Part shown: positions 9,532-19,443 of the stretch, in pieces
Position numbering within the stretch: position 1 is the first letter of the stretch
How the letters are laid out: each line of letters opens with the position of its first letter
Assembly: GCA_009763385.1 (NCBI GenBank)
Contig: CM019824.1
Coordinates: forward strand, 109,324,660 to 109,388,659
DNA from: Coix lacryma-jobi var. lacryma-jobi
Taxonomy: Eukaryota > Streptophyta > Magnoliopsida > Poales > Poaceae
Reading direction: 5' to 3'
DNA length: 64,000 bases
Translations under genes and position numbers: made by a program
Notes under the pieces: model-generated
What the model was told of the DNA's origin: nothing
Databases searched by the model: none
The model's input: the letters and a program-made list of their open reading frames with translations, nothing else

Positions 9532-10796
9532 ATGATCGGCAGCATCGGCGAACGTGTCACTCGGTCTAGGTCACAACAAATCTCTCACTTTGCTCATTCT
9601 GCATTTGTTGCTAATTTTGAACCCCGAGATGTTGGACACGCTTTGACGGATCCGGATTGGGTCAATGCCATGCATGAGGAGTTAGAGAATTTTGAGAGAA
9701 ATCGGGTTTGGGTTTTGGTTCCACCTCCTCCAGACTGTAATCCTATTGGGACAAAATGGGTTTTCAAAAACAAACAAGGAGAGGATGACCACATTGTGAG
9801 AAACAAGGCCAGACTGTAGCGAAGGTTTATAGTCAGAAGGAAGGGATAGACTATGCGGAGACTTTTGCTCCTGTAGCTCGTTTGGAGGCAATTAGGATAC
9901 TCTTGGCTTTTGCTGCATCCAAAGGGTTTAAACTTTTTCAAATGGATGTCAAGAGTGCCTTCTTAAACGGCTACATAGAAGAAGAAATGTATGTTGAACA
10001 ACCCCCCCCCCCCGGTTTTGAAAATCCCAAGTTTCCAAACCATGTTTTTAAACTCCACAAAGCTTTATATGGTCTGAAACAAGCCCCTAGAGCCTGGTAT
10101 GATAGATTGAAAACCTTTTTGCTAGCTATGGGTTTTAAAATGGGATGTGTGGATCAAACGCTTTTTCTCCTCAAGCAAGGCAATCATACTCTCTTGGTCC
10201 AGATTTATGTGGATGATATCATTTTTGGTGGTTCTTCTCACGCTTTGGTTGCCAAGTTTGCAGATCTTATGAGCAGGGAGTTCGAGATGAGTATGATGGG
10301 CGAGCTGACTTTCTTTCTCGGATTGCAAATTAAGCAATCCCGAGAAGGGACATTTGTGCACCAGGGCAAGTACACCAAAGACTTACTGAAGAAGTTCGAT
10401 ATGGGTGAGTCCAAGCCTCTTCCAACACCCATGTCGACCACAACGGCCCTGTATGCGGACAAGGATGGAGAAGCAGTCGACCAGAAGGAGTACCGGAGTA
10501 TGATTGGGTCGCTGTTGTATCTGACGGCGACACACAAGGACATTCAGTTCGCGGTATGTCTTTGCGCGCGATTTCAGTCGTCGTCGCGCACCTCTCACCG
10601 TCAGGCGGTTAAGCGCATTATGAGGTACTTATGCTTCACTCCAGAGTTTGGGATTTGGTATTCTGCTTCCTCCACCCTCTCCCTTTGCGGTTATTCTGAT
10701 GCCGATTTTGCTGGTTGCCGCATTGAGCGCAAGTCCACTTCTAGGACTTGTCAGTTTATTGGTTCTTCTCTTGTATCGTGGTCTTCTCGCAAGTAG
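9532..10796 (+). pseudogene. Copia C reverse transcriptase
   Basis: The RT_Ras-type Copia RT starts around 9650 (WVLVPPPPDCNPIGTKWVFK). It contains MDVKSAFLNGYIEEE and YVDDIIFGG, the latter holding the two catalytic aspartates, and GLKQAPRAWYDRL. The coding sequence is broken at 9817-9820 (a base lost, giving TAG), and a C run near 10002-10013 adds residues to the 'QPPGFE' motif. The frame from 9882 continues into RNase H until a TAG at 10794. Confidence 0.93.
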
Positions 10797-11150
10797 TCTA
10801 GTGTCGCCCAGTCTACCACGAAGGCTAAGTATGTTGCTGCGGCTAGCTGCTGTTCCCAGTTGCTTTGGATGATGGCCACTTTGTGTGATTTTGGTCTGAG
10901 CTTTTCTCGCGTTCCTTTGCTTTGTGACAGCACGAGTGCTATTAGCGTTGCTAAGAACCCCGTGCTGCACTCTAAGACCAAACACATTGATGTGCGCTTT
11001 CATTTTCTGCGAGACCACTATGTGAAGGGTGATATCGACCTTCGCCATGTCGATACTCATCATCAGTTGGCTGATATTTTCACCAAGCCTTTGGACCAAT
11101 CAACTTTTGCTAGGTTGAGAGGTGAGCTTGGTGTTTGTTTCTCCTTTTAG
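10640..11150 (+). pseudogene. Copia C RNase H
   Basis: The core begins at YSDADFAGC (first catalytic D) and runs to the terminal TFARLRGELG, ending at TAG 11148-11150. It is interrupted by the TAG at 10794. The second catalytic position reads STTKAKY here, whereas copy A has STTEAEY, so the acidic residue is lost in C. ADIFTKPL near the end is a conserved Copia tail motif. Confidence 0.9.
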
Positions 11151-12743
11151 ATGGAGGAAACATTTTGGTTTTTGTATCATAAACTGACTTTGTGTTTTTC
11201 AATTGGTATCTTTTCTGCATTTCATCATGCCTATTTACATTCAGGGCTTCATGTATATAATCCTTAGAATGTGACTATGCTCTGTTAGTGTATGCTCCGA
11301 TGCTTTATGATGATGCTTGCGGCTTATGCTCTTTCTGATCACTGATACATGTTGTGAGCTGAGCTATTTTATGAATGGTGAATTTGATTAATGAAAATAA
11401 AACTTGAAAATGTTCACCATTGAGATATGCAACTAGCATGTGTAGGATGTGATGAATTCACTCGTGCTTTTCATAGATGCTAGGTTGCTATGTCTCTAGT
11501 TCCGAGTCATTCACTTGCTTGGTATGTTCATATTCTGTTTTAAATTTGAACCAAGCTAAGTAAATTGGAAAGATCGAGATGGGATTGCTTGTCAGCACAT
11601 CACAGTTTCGAGACTGTTTCTCATCGCACCTTGAGTTAAATTTGAGTTGTGTAGTGTATGACCGAAACTGTTGCTTTAAGCTTCTGATTGCTTCTGCATA
11701 GGCTTCGCACAGTTGAAAAGTTAGGCAATGACAAGCTTTCAACCTCTCGCAATCACATACTGAAATTTGAACTTGTGTAATTTTTAACCGCTGCAACTCC
11801 GATAAAATTTGAATACACAAGTCTATGTTTCATTCTTTAGCATGATGATTGAACTTTGCTAGGGGTAGTTCACCTTGTATACATGTTTAGCACTTGTTTG
11901 ACTTCCTGTCTATACATGTTTAGTGCTATTTTGATGGTGAATACCTTTTTGGAAAACTGATCTTTTTGCTCTAATGTTCAGATTTCGTATTTGGTGCTCA
12001 GTTTGAGCCTTTGCTAGCATTATGTGCATAGTGTTGAGTCATCGGATCAGCACTTTGTTGAGCATCTTCATATTCGATCGACTATATTCCTGAAGCTGCT
12101 AACTTGCATTTTGACTCATCTGCATTTTGGAAGGGGAAAAAATTCTGTCAAGGGGGAGAAACTTGCTTGATGGTGCATTTTCAACTAAGGGGGAGAAAAT
12201 ATTGCAAATCATGTACTTTTCCGAGTTGAACCAAGCTGAGATTTCCTGGTTGTGTGCACTATTTGAGGGGGAGTTTCCTCGCTGCTGAGTTTTTGAGCTG
12301 ATAAGAGTTGGTTCAGAGCATTCTTGGTAGCTAGTTGTGTTGAGCCTTTGCCTGTTTATTGAGGAACTAGCGCCTTTGCCTTTGTGCTCTTCAGATTGGC
12401 TTCAGTTGGTATCGAGCTTTCTCGCTAGCGGTGTTGAGCCGGTTCTGCCTCTTCTTGAGGGCTAGCTCTGTTTTGCTTGAATTTTAGTTTATCCTTCAAT
12501 TGGTATCGAGCTTTCTCGCTAGCGGTGTTGAGCCTGTTCTACCTCTTCTTGAGGGCTAGCTTTGCTTTGCTTGGTTGCGTTGAGTCGTTGCCCATGTCTT
12601 TGGGAACCAAGTTGTTTTGCTCTTTCACTTGACCTTCTTCGGCTTTGTTATGCTTTTGGGTCATTTGGTCGAATTCTCTCTTCTTCTTCCTCCCTTCCTC
12701 TATTCCATTATGATTTGTGTTAGTAGTTGATAATGCACTCATC
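11151..12743 (+). other. Copia C 3' untranslated tail, no env-like gene
   Basis: These 1.6 kb between pol and the 3' LTR have no frame longer than about 110 codons in sense orientation and no transmembrane or signal-like segment, so there is no sign of an env-like gene, although SIRE relatives can have one. Extra purine tracts AAGGGGGAGA occur near 12150 and 12186, ahead of the terminal one. A repeated phrase, TATCGAGCTTTC...GCTAGCGGTGTTGAGCC, appears at about 12410 and 12500. Confidence 0.85.
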
Positions 12744-12753
12744 AAGGGGGAGA
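12744..12753 (+). promoter_or_regulatory. Polypurine tract of Copia C
   Basis: AAGGGGGAGA lies one base before the 3' LTR start at 12755. It is identical to the tracts at 732 and 28488. Confidence 0.9.
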
Positions 12754-12754
12754 T

Positions 12755-14679
12755 TGCGGATACATGGGTGTATGCCGAGTCTCTAAGTGATGAGTGATTG
12801 TTAACTGGGATAATGCGCATGTTCTTTGGCTTGTGTTGTGCAGGTGTCGAGCACGGATACAATGATCAAAGGCAAGGTGAAGGTCAAGTAGAAACGTGTC
12901 ATGCCGATGGACTGAGAGCGGTGAAGGGCGGACGTGAGGCTTGGACTGAGGGACTGGTGGCCTGAGGATCAGCTGTGGTGGCTGACAGCCTGGGACAGCG
13001 ACGAGCAGAGACTTGCGGGGCACGGTGTGGCTCGGGTCGAGGACCTAGGGACACGTGCCGGTGGACGGGGTGCACGGGCGGTGCATCCCCTCTACAGCGT
13101 CGGTTTGGTGGTTGAGCCACAGAAAAACCACCGAGTGGACGGTTTCCAGGTTTGGGCCTCAAAACCTGGGTGTTGATGGTTTCCGAGTTTGGGCCACAAA
13201 ACTTGGCCTGAGGACGGTTTCCAGGTTTGGGCCTCAAAAACTAGGCGCTGCGGGTTTCTGAGTTTGGGCCACAAAACTCAGGCGATGGATGGCTGGTTTC
13301 CTGGTTTGGGCCTCAAAACCGGGGGTTGGTCGTGAGGACTAGTTTCCCGGTTTGGGCCACAAAACCAGGGGCGAAGTCCGGAAAAGGACGAGCGGAGCGG
13401 TGGCGGCACGTGGCGGCAATCGGTGAGGTTGCGTCGAGGCAACGCTACCAGTTGTGCGGGCGTGGCCGTCGGATTACCAGCAACTTCGAGTTGGTCCAGA
13501 ATAACCCTAGGGTTTAGCTGGTTCGCTCTGTAATTAGTTAGGGGTAGAGTGGGAAATAGAATTAGGATAAGTAGAGGGAGACACCCACCTCCCATCCTAT
13601 CTCAGTCATTTTTCTCTTTGCTTCTAGGGTTTCCTACTCTCCCAATCCCCTGCTGTAGGTACTGAGATCCGCAGAGAATCATACCTCTGTGTACTGGATA
13701 TTTTGAGGAAGTGAGACCGTAATCTCACTGTTGTAGCGTGTGGTAGCCACACGGTTGCAAATTTGTGGTTGTGATTCTTGTTTTGTTCTTGTTCTTCACG
13801 GATTGTTTTTCTCCACGTTTTTCCCGTCGATCGATCTCTTTGTTCGTTGTGTCTTTTGCGATTCCGGTTGAACAGAGATGTTCTAGATCGTGAGGCACTT
13901 CTTTCCACCGAAGGAATTCTCCTCTAACCTCACGAGCTAGTAGATCGGTTGATTTTTGTTTCGGGTCAAGTTTTTCTCCCTTTCCTCGAATTTCTCCGAT
14001 TCATCGATTTGGAGATAGGTTCGAGCCATGATCTCCTAGGAGTAGCTCACTATCCTCCTTGTGACACATCTCTCCAAGTTTGAACCCTAGAGGTTTCATT
14101 TCGGGAGAGACCGAGTCGAATCGGTGAACGAACAGTACAAAGTCGAGGTGACTGGACGCTGGCACAATACTGACTGGACGCTGACCCTGTGCGTCCGGTG
14201 GTTGAATGTCGCGCAAGGATTTCTCGGTGAATCGATCAGACGCTTGATTGTTAACTGACCGGACGCATCGTGCTTACTGTTCATCTGATCCTTCGCTGCT
14301 GACCGGACGCTCTGTTCACGACCAGACGCTTCTCACCAGTGAGTCCGGTCAGGAATAGTAAGGTTCCAATTTGGGTTTTGCTCGACCGGACGCACCAGTG
14401 AGTCCGGTCAGTGCTGTTTTGCGCTGTTTCGTCTGCGGTTCGTTTGTCCGTTGTCGGTTTTGATTTCCGGCTTTTGCGTTGGGTTTCTAGAGTTGTGAAA
14501 TGTCTCGCTGTGCTTCTTGGAAGCATCCACCCTACCTCTAGGGCCGTGGGCACTTGCAAGCTCTAGGGTTTGCTCTTGGGGCTAATTCTTGGGACAGTGG
14601 CGACAAGTTTCTGAAAAGAAATTTGGAGCTCCCATTCACCCCCCTCTGGTTGCTTTCTGGTTGCACTCTCGGTCCTTCA
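12755..14679 (+). mobile_element. Copia C 3' LTR
   Basis: It starts TGCGGATACATGGG and ends CGGTCCTTCA, followed directly by the TATAT duplication. It contains the hairpin array (13104-13370) and the CCGGACGC cluster. Like the 5' LTR it lacks the TATATAA box, so the copy that transposed already lacked it. Confidence 0.94.
13104..13370 (+). repeat. Hairpin array in C 3' LTR
   Basis: The array has the same seven units as the 5' LTR. Two arms have mutated since insertion: AAACCTGG has become AAAACTAGG near 13235, and AAACCGGG has become AAACCAGG near 13363. Confidence 0.82.
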
Positions 14680-14684
14680 TATAT

Positions 14685-17273
14685 CAGTTTATAACTCTGC
14701 AGAGGTGTACATCTTTACCCACAAGTTGTGATTCCCATTTGCCCGAGGTAGCTAGCCTCATAACACTTCCAAGGTGAGCAGACAGGGTTTCACTATGAGA
14801 CCTTTCACAGGTCCCACTAATAAGTAGCAACCTGCTATAGGTTTCCCCATCAAGAAGTAAGATCCCCTCTACAAGAGGTGTACAAGAAACCACATTGTAC
14901 CCCCTTGATAGACCGAGATCAAACAAATCGGAGCCCCTTTTGTGCCTTTTGGTAAGCTGCCACAAACTAGTAGAAGTCTGATACTTAGCCAAGCCAGAGC
15001 CATATGGCTTGTGGTTGCACTAAAAATCTTGGGTTGTCGCTTTAAGTTTGAGTCCATATGGAGGGCAGACTACAGCACCCAAAAAGACCCAATACTCTAG
15101 CCCCCTGATATCCATGTTGCTAAAAAGCATATTTTAATCAATAATTGCATATATCATTAATCAATATTACAGAACATTTTGTTTGGTGATAGCAAAACTA
15201 AGCCAGTCTATCCGTATGCACAAACCCATAGGTATCAAGGAATACAAGGTACAATATTTCTAGGAATAGTCCTTAGGGTTCATCAAATTAGACACATGCA
15301 CATGAAAAGGTGATTAAATGATTATTAGGTAACAAGGGGCCTCATGTTACACTTGCCTGTCTCAAATCCTTAGCTCACTGCTGATCTCGAAGTCCAAACA
15401 CTTGCTCCTTAGTGAACACGGAGAGACTTCACCCTAAACGTGATTAACAACACCATACAAGCTTCCAAACCAATCACTACAAGCAAACAAATAATATTCT
15501 ATTAGAACAGTACACCAAACAGTACTAAAACAAGATAAAAAGCTTCTAAAACTATTCTACGCATTTCTACGAACACGTGAGCGCAAGATCACTCTAATCA
15601 GAGTTTTAAATCAAAAGTTATGTTGAAAACAAGGTGCAATGGCAATTTTGTAAATAAACCAAACTTGATTTTGAATTAAAACAAATAAAAATCTGATTTT
15701 TATACGGTATGGACGGCGGGTCCTATTTTCATAAAGTGCAGGGGTCAAAGTGAATAAAAACATGGCCTTTTACAACTGCAGTGGACTGCGAGTTAATTTC
15801 GGAAAAGATTGAGGGCTTTTCTGCAAAAAATGCATTGGCGTGGACGGCTGACCAGGTCGTTGGCTGCGCTGGCGGCCACGTGGCGTCATACGAGTGGTCG
15901 GGTCCACCACGGGGGCATGGACGCGCTGCGCTCGCGGCGTGGCCCGAGTCCACGGGCGCACCGTGCGCCGGCTACAAACCCCGAAGGGGGTATCTTGTGA
16001 TCTCAGCCGTCCGCGAACAGATCAAGGGCGCTGGGCAAACGAGGGAGGAGCCGGTCGGCTGGGGCGGTGCTCCCCACGGCAGCGCGCCATGGGAGCCGGC
16101 CGATCTCGGCGGCGGGTTATCGGATTGGCGCTCCCGGCAGTTCCAGACCAAACCGAAACCACCGGGATGATCGCCAGGGTCAAGCGAACTCAAGGAGAGG
16201 ATTTAGCGGGGGTGGAGGTCACCGGAGTGGCACTCCAACGCAGCGGCGCCATTAACAAGATTCGGAGCTCAACAAATCGGCGAATCCGAGCCGTAAACTC
16301 GAAGGTAAGAGCATAGGGAGAGAGAGGGGGTTACCCCGGACGCGGATTCGCTGTCGATTGAAGGCCCGAGCCACGGCAAGGAGCAGCAGAGAGAGGAATG
16401 CGCTCGGCAACAGGAAAAGGGGAGGAAGGGGCTCGACCGAGAGCTTTATAGGGCCATGGGGTGCGGTAGAGGAGGGGACGGCGCGGAGGTTACCACCAGG
16501 GGCGTCAAGACCCACTTGAAGGCCTCCTTGATGGCCATCAATCGCCCGCGGGAGTGATGGCGCCGTTCATTGCAGACTGCGGTTGGGTGGAGAAGAAGGC
16601 TGGAGACACTGACGAGTGGGTCCCACGGACCAGAGAGAGGAAGGAGTGAGGGCGCTGCGCTCTGCGGCTGACGATGGGGTCCCACTGCGCAGCGAGAGAG
16701 AAGGAGAGGGCGTGAGCGGGCGGGCAGAGCAGGCCGCAGCTGGGCCGAGGCGAGCTGCACGCGCGGTAGAGAGAGGGGGGAAGAAGGAGCCGGCCGCTGG
16801 GCGGGCTTACGCGCACGCAGGCGAGGGGGAGGGGAGAATGGGCCGCGAGCGCCATGTCGGACCGAGCACGAGGCAGGGGAAAGAGAAAGGGAACGGGCTG
16901 GCCGCCTGGGCCACAACCGAGCGTTGGGCTGAAAAGAGAGGGGAGGAAAGGGTGAGAGCAAGCCAGGCCGATTCTGCAGATGGGCTAGATGGGAGGGAGA
17001 GAGTGAGGGAGAAAAAGGAAAGCCTTTTTATTTTCCAAAGACTCAAAACTTTGATCAAATTCAAATGAAGTTTGAATTTAACCACAACCAACCTATTCCT
17101 ACACTCAAACAAAATATTATGCACCTGCATGAATGCAACAAACATGTTTCTAAACCCTACGCTTTATTTTAATAACTCAAAATCTATTATTTGGTCTATG
17201 TTATATGCACCAAAAATAAATAAAAACTCAATTTAATTACTAAATTTGAGAAACCAATTTTTAGGGTGTTACA
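14685..17273 (-). mobile_element. Element B 3' LTR, proximal part
   Basis: It continues B's LTR after Copia C and ends at TGTAACACCC (minus strand start, 17273). The segment from 15171 on is repeated at 19419-21529 as the 5' LTR. A TATAAA on the minus strand (about 16445-16450) marks the promoter, and the sense leader downstream (towards lower coordinates) is GC-rich. Long open frames here, both strands, are duplicated in the other LTR and have no family signature, so I do not call them genes. Confidence 0.85.
16445..16450 (-). promoter_or_regulatory. TATA box of B 3' LTR
   Basis: The minus strand reads CCCTATAAAGCTC. The same box occurs in the 5' LTR near 20699-20704. A purine- and GC-rich stretch upstream and a GC-rich leader downstream fit an LTR promoter. 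Confidence 0.6.
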
Positions 17274-17292
17274 AATCTACCCCCTTAAGATG
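17274..17292 (-). promoter_or_regulatory. Polypurine tract of element B
   Basis: The minus strand reads TTAAGGGGGTAGATT directly before the LTR start TGTAACACCC. It is preceded by CTCGAGGACGAGATTC, the usual end of a Tekay-type interior. Confidence 0.85.
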
Positions 17293-17611
17293 AATCTCGT
17301 CCTCGAGATTCGAAGAGACTTGGCACACAAAGAACAACAAAGGATATTGGAGATATGGAAGAAAGAACTTGATTACACATTCCAACATGTCCACATGTAA
17401 ACCAGCTTGACATGTGTTTCATGACTAATCTTGTAAACTGATAACAAGGAGGTTCGACTGAACGGGCTACCCCCCTTAAAACAACGGTTACAACTGACTT
17501 GATAGCAAAACACTAAACTCAAAAACATAATCGAACTTCATATGACACCTTGGGCATTATTGTTGTCCTTCTTGACTGACTAATGTCTGTCTTGACCTCA
17601 CTGTGGTTTTG

Positions 17612-17781
17612 CTATACCTCAAAAAGGTAAGGAAACTTTATCTTCATTTGATCCTCGTTTTCCCAAGTTGCATCTTCTTTTGATTGGTTACTCCATTGAA
17701 CTTTGCATATTTTAATCACTCTTCCATTAAGGGTCCTCTGATTTGATTCTAAGATCTTAACTGGATACTCATCACATGTGA
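17612..17781 (-). pseudogene. Element B integrase tail with chromodomain remnant
   Basis: It encodes DEYPVKILES...CKVQWSNQSKEDATWE...FPYLFE, the chromodomain-type C-terminus of a Tekay chromovirus integrase (compare VSWSEQDDRDATWE in element E), ending in a stop at 17612. Its upstream end meets solo LTR D. Without D, the codons would run in frame from the protease ORF (…DDFTC) directly into DEYPVK, so RT, RNase H and the integrase core were already deleted before D arrived. Confidence 0.85.
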
Positions 17782-18699
17782 TGAGGACATCACTCCTTTG
17801 GATACACACAACGATCCTCCGCTGAGTTATCATGGTCCAATGACACGAGCTCGCGCGCGTCAACTAAATTTAGAGGTGAATTTGTTCCTATGTAATACTT
17901 TAAATGTTTTTGAGAATAGATTGCTACCTAATGATTATGTGTTGATTAGGAACCATGGAGAGGACCCAGAGATGCATAGAGGAAGGCTTGGAGGCATGGA
18001 AGACCAGCAAGGGCGCCTGATGCAAGTTGGAGACCAAGACCAAGTTGACTTCGAGTCAGTTTCGGAGTCCAGGAGCAGTCATCACTAAACTGGTCACCCA
18101 GGTTGCGTACGGACTCCATTTTTGACGAACCAGATATCGTTGGAAAGCTATTTCGATAAGCTAACCAATGGTTCAGGTCTCATATCAAAATTCATCCTGA
18201 GTCAACAGGAATCGTCAAAAAAAGTCAGCACACAGAATCTGTCCTGGTGCTGTGTCGCCGTTTTTGGTCCGTTGGGCCGTGTATCCTCCGTGAGCCCATT
18301 AGACGGGCGCGTCCAGGGGGTGACGACCCTTAGGGACTATAAACAGTAGCCATCACCCTCGTTAGGGTTTTGGGTTTTGCTTAGATTATTTTGTTCATAA
18401 CAGTTTCACCATTTCATCGGTTTGTGAGACCCCAACTCGTGAGATTAATCATAAATCTGCAATTTGGTTGCATTCTTCCTTGTTCTTGCTTGTGTTCTTC
18501 GATTCGCAGGCAAGGATTTTAGCCTTCTTGGCGAGGTCAACCGTGCAACGCCGGTTGATAACCAGAGGAGACGTGGTTCTGCGATTGTGGGGTTTCAGAT
18601 CCTGTTATTCGGAAGCCGGATCGACTTTTGTCTCGTTTCCACCAAATCGAGAGTTACCAGAACCTTTCAGAAGATCGGGCACCTTTGTTCACATCAACA
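17782..18699 (+). mobile_element. Element D: solo chromovirus LTR inserted in B
   Basis: This 918-bp segment begins TGAGGACATC and ends CACATCAACA, flanked on both sides by TGTGA (17777-17781, 18700-18704). There is no internal region, so it is a solo LTR left by LTR-LTR recombination. Its first 300 bp encode DITPLDTHNDPP...GPMTRARARQL, the C-terminal end of a Ty3/Gypsy polyprotein, in frame to a stop at 18088. Pol therefore reads into the LTR, as reported for CRM-type chromoviruses. A TATA-like ACTATAAAC lies near 18337-18345. Confidence 0.88.
17798..18088 (+). pseudogene. Pol C-terminus encoded by solo LTR D
   Basis: These 96 codons from an internal methionine contain GPMTRARARQL, a motif seen at the end of many grass Gypsy polyproteins, followed by a hydrophilic tail. 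The frame is open from the first LTR bases (DEDITPLD), so the start given is not a real initiation site. It is only a terminal fragment of pol and cannot act alone. Confidence 0.75.
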
Positions 18700-18704
18700 T
18701 GTGA

Positions 18705-19443
18705 AGTCATCTGTTGTATCTGGCTCTTCCAAGGGTGTTTGTTCCTCCTCAAGAACATCTGACATCTCATAGTTCACAATATCACTCTCTGTGTTCACAC
18801 CTTCCATTAGGTCAACTTCATATTCCTGGGGTAGAGGTTGAAAGCCTTGGTACTCATTTCTTTCTCCTGACGGGGTTGTTAGAAGTACAGAACATTGAGC
18901 ATAGTTAATTACTCCATCACAAGCAGATAGCCATCCCATTCCAAGGATAACATCGATCTCTGTTATCTTCAAAACTATAAGGTTTGCTACAAAGTTTACT
19001 CCCTTTATATCAAATCTAACCTTTGGACATATGCGGTTTGCCTTCATTTCTCCTCTTGAAGAGTTGACTGTCATGGGTATCTTCATTGGAAACATTGGTA
19101 CATTATGATTTTCAACAAACTCGCTAGAGATGAACGAATGCGAAGCATTGGGGTCAAACAAAACCATGGCATTGACTGAGTTTACTGGGAACGAACCATA
19201 TATGACCTCTTGAGCTCTATAAGTGGTATTTATATCCACCTGGTTCATCCTCCCTTGGATAAAATTCCTTTTTACTTTATTTCCTTTTGCCTTCCTCTTA
19301 TGGACCTTTCGTACCGGTTGCAGATGTGGTTGGTTTTCGCTCTGATTACTCGAAACAAAATTCTCAAAGCAGTTATTCACATCATGTCCCTTCTCTTCAC
19401 CATTGTAACATTCTTCATAGAACATTTTGTTTGGTGATAGCAA
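18705..19443 (-). pseudogene. Element B zinc-knuckle remnant and protease
   Basis: The minus-strand frame opens with CYNGEEKGHDVNNC, a CCHC knuckle that has lost its second cysteine (expected CYNCGEKGH...). The retropepsin follows. Its active site reads VLFDPNASHSF where Tekay proteins have DTGASHSF or DSGSSHSF: the catalytic D is kept but the following T/S-G is replaced by P-N. The flap and IDVILGMGWLS are recognisable. The beginning of the frame lies inside the truncated 5' LTR (junction at 19418/19419), so gag was deleted together with the primer-binding site. Confidence 0.85.

Larger units (their letters stand above)
3395..14679 (+). mobile_element. Element C: full-length SIRE-like Copia
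   Basis: This is a complete insertion: TSD TATAT (3390-3394, 14680-14684), LTRs of 1946 and 1925 bp beginning TGCG and ending CTTCA, a primer-binding site, gag with two CCHC knuckles, protease, integrase, RT, RNase H, a 1.6-kb untranslated tail and a polypurine tract. The gene order PR-IN-RT-RH is diagnostic of Copia. The long untranslated tail and divided gag suggest the SIRE/Maximus group. Several stops and frameshifts make it non-functional. The two LTRs look very similar apart from a few substitutions and a short indel near 5026-5045, so the insertion is fairly recent relative to its host elements. Confidence 0.95.

Noticed and set aside
11151..12743. Env-like gene in the Copia tail, as in some SIRE elements.
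   Set aside because: No long sense frame, no signal peptide and no transmembrane segment in any of the three tails.
16252..17145. Several open frames of 80-175 codons on both strands in the GC-rich part of B's LTR (and again at 20700-21430).
   Set aside because: They are mirrored in both LTRs, overlap on both strands and have low-complexity R/S/P/A-rich composition caused by GC bias. No family signature.
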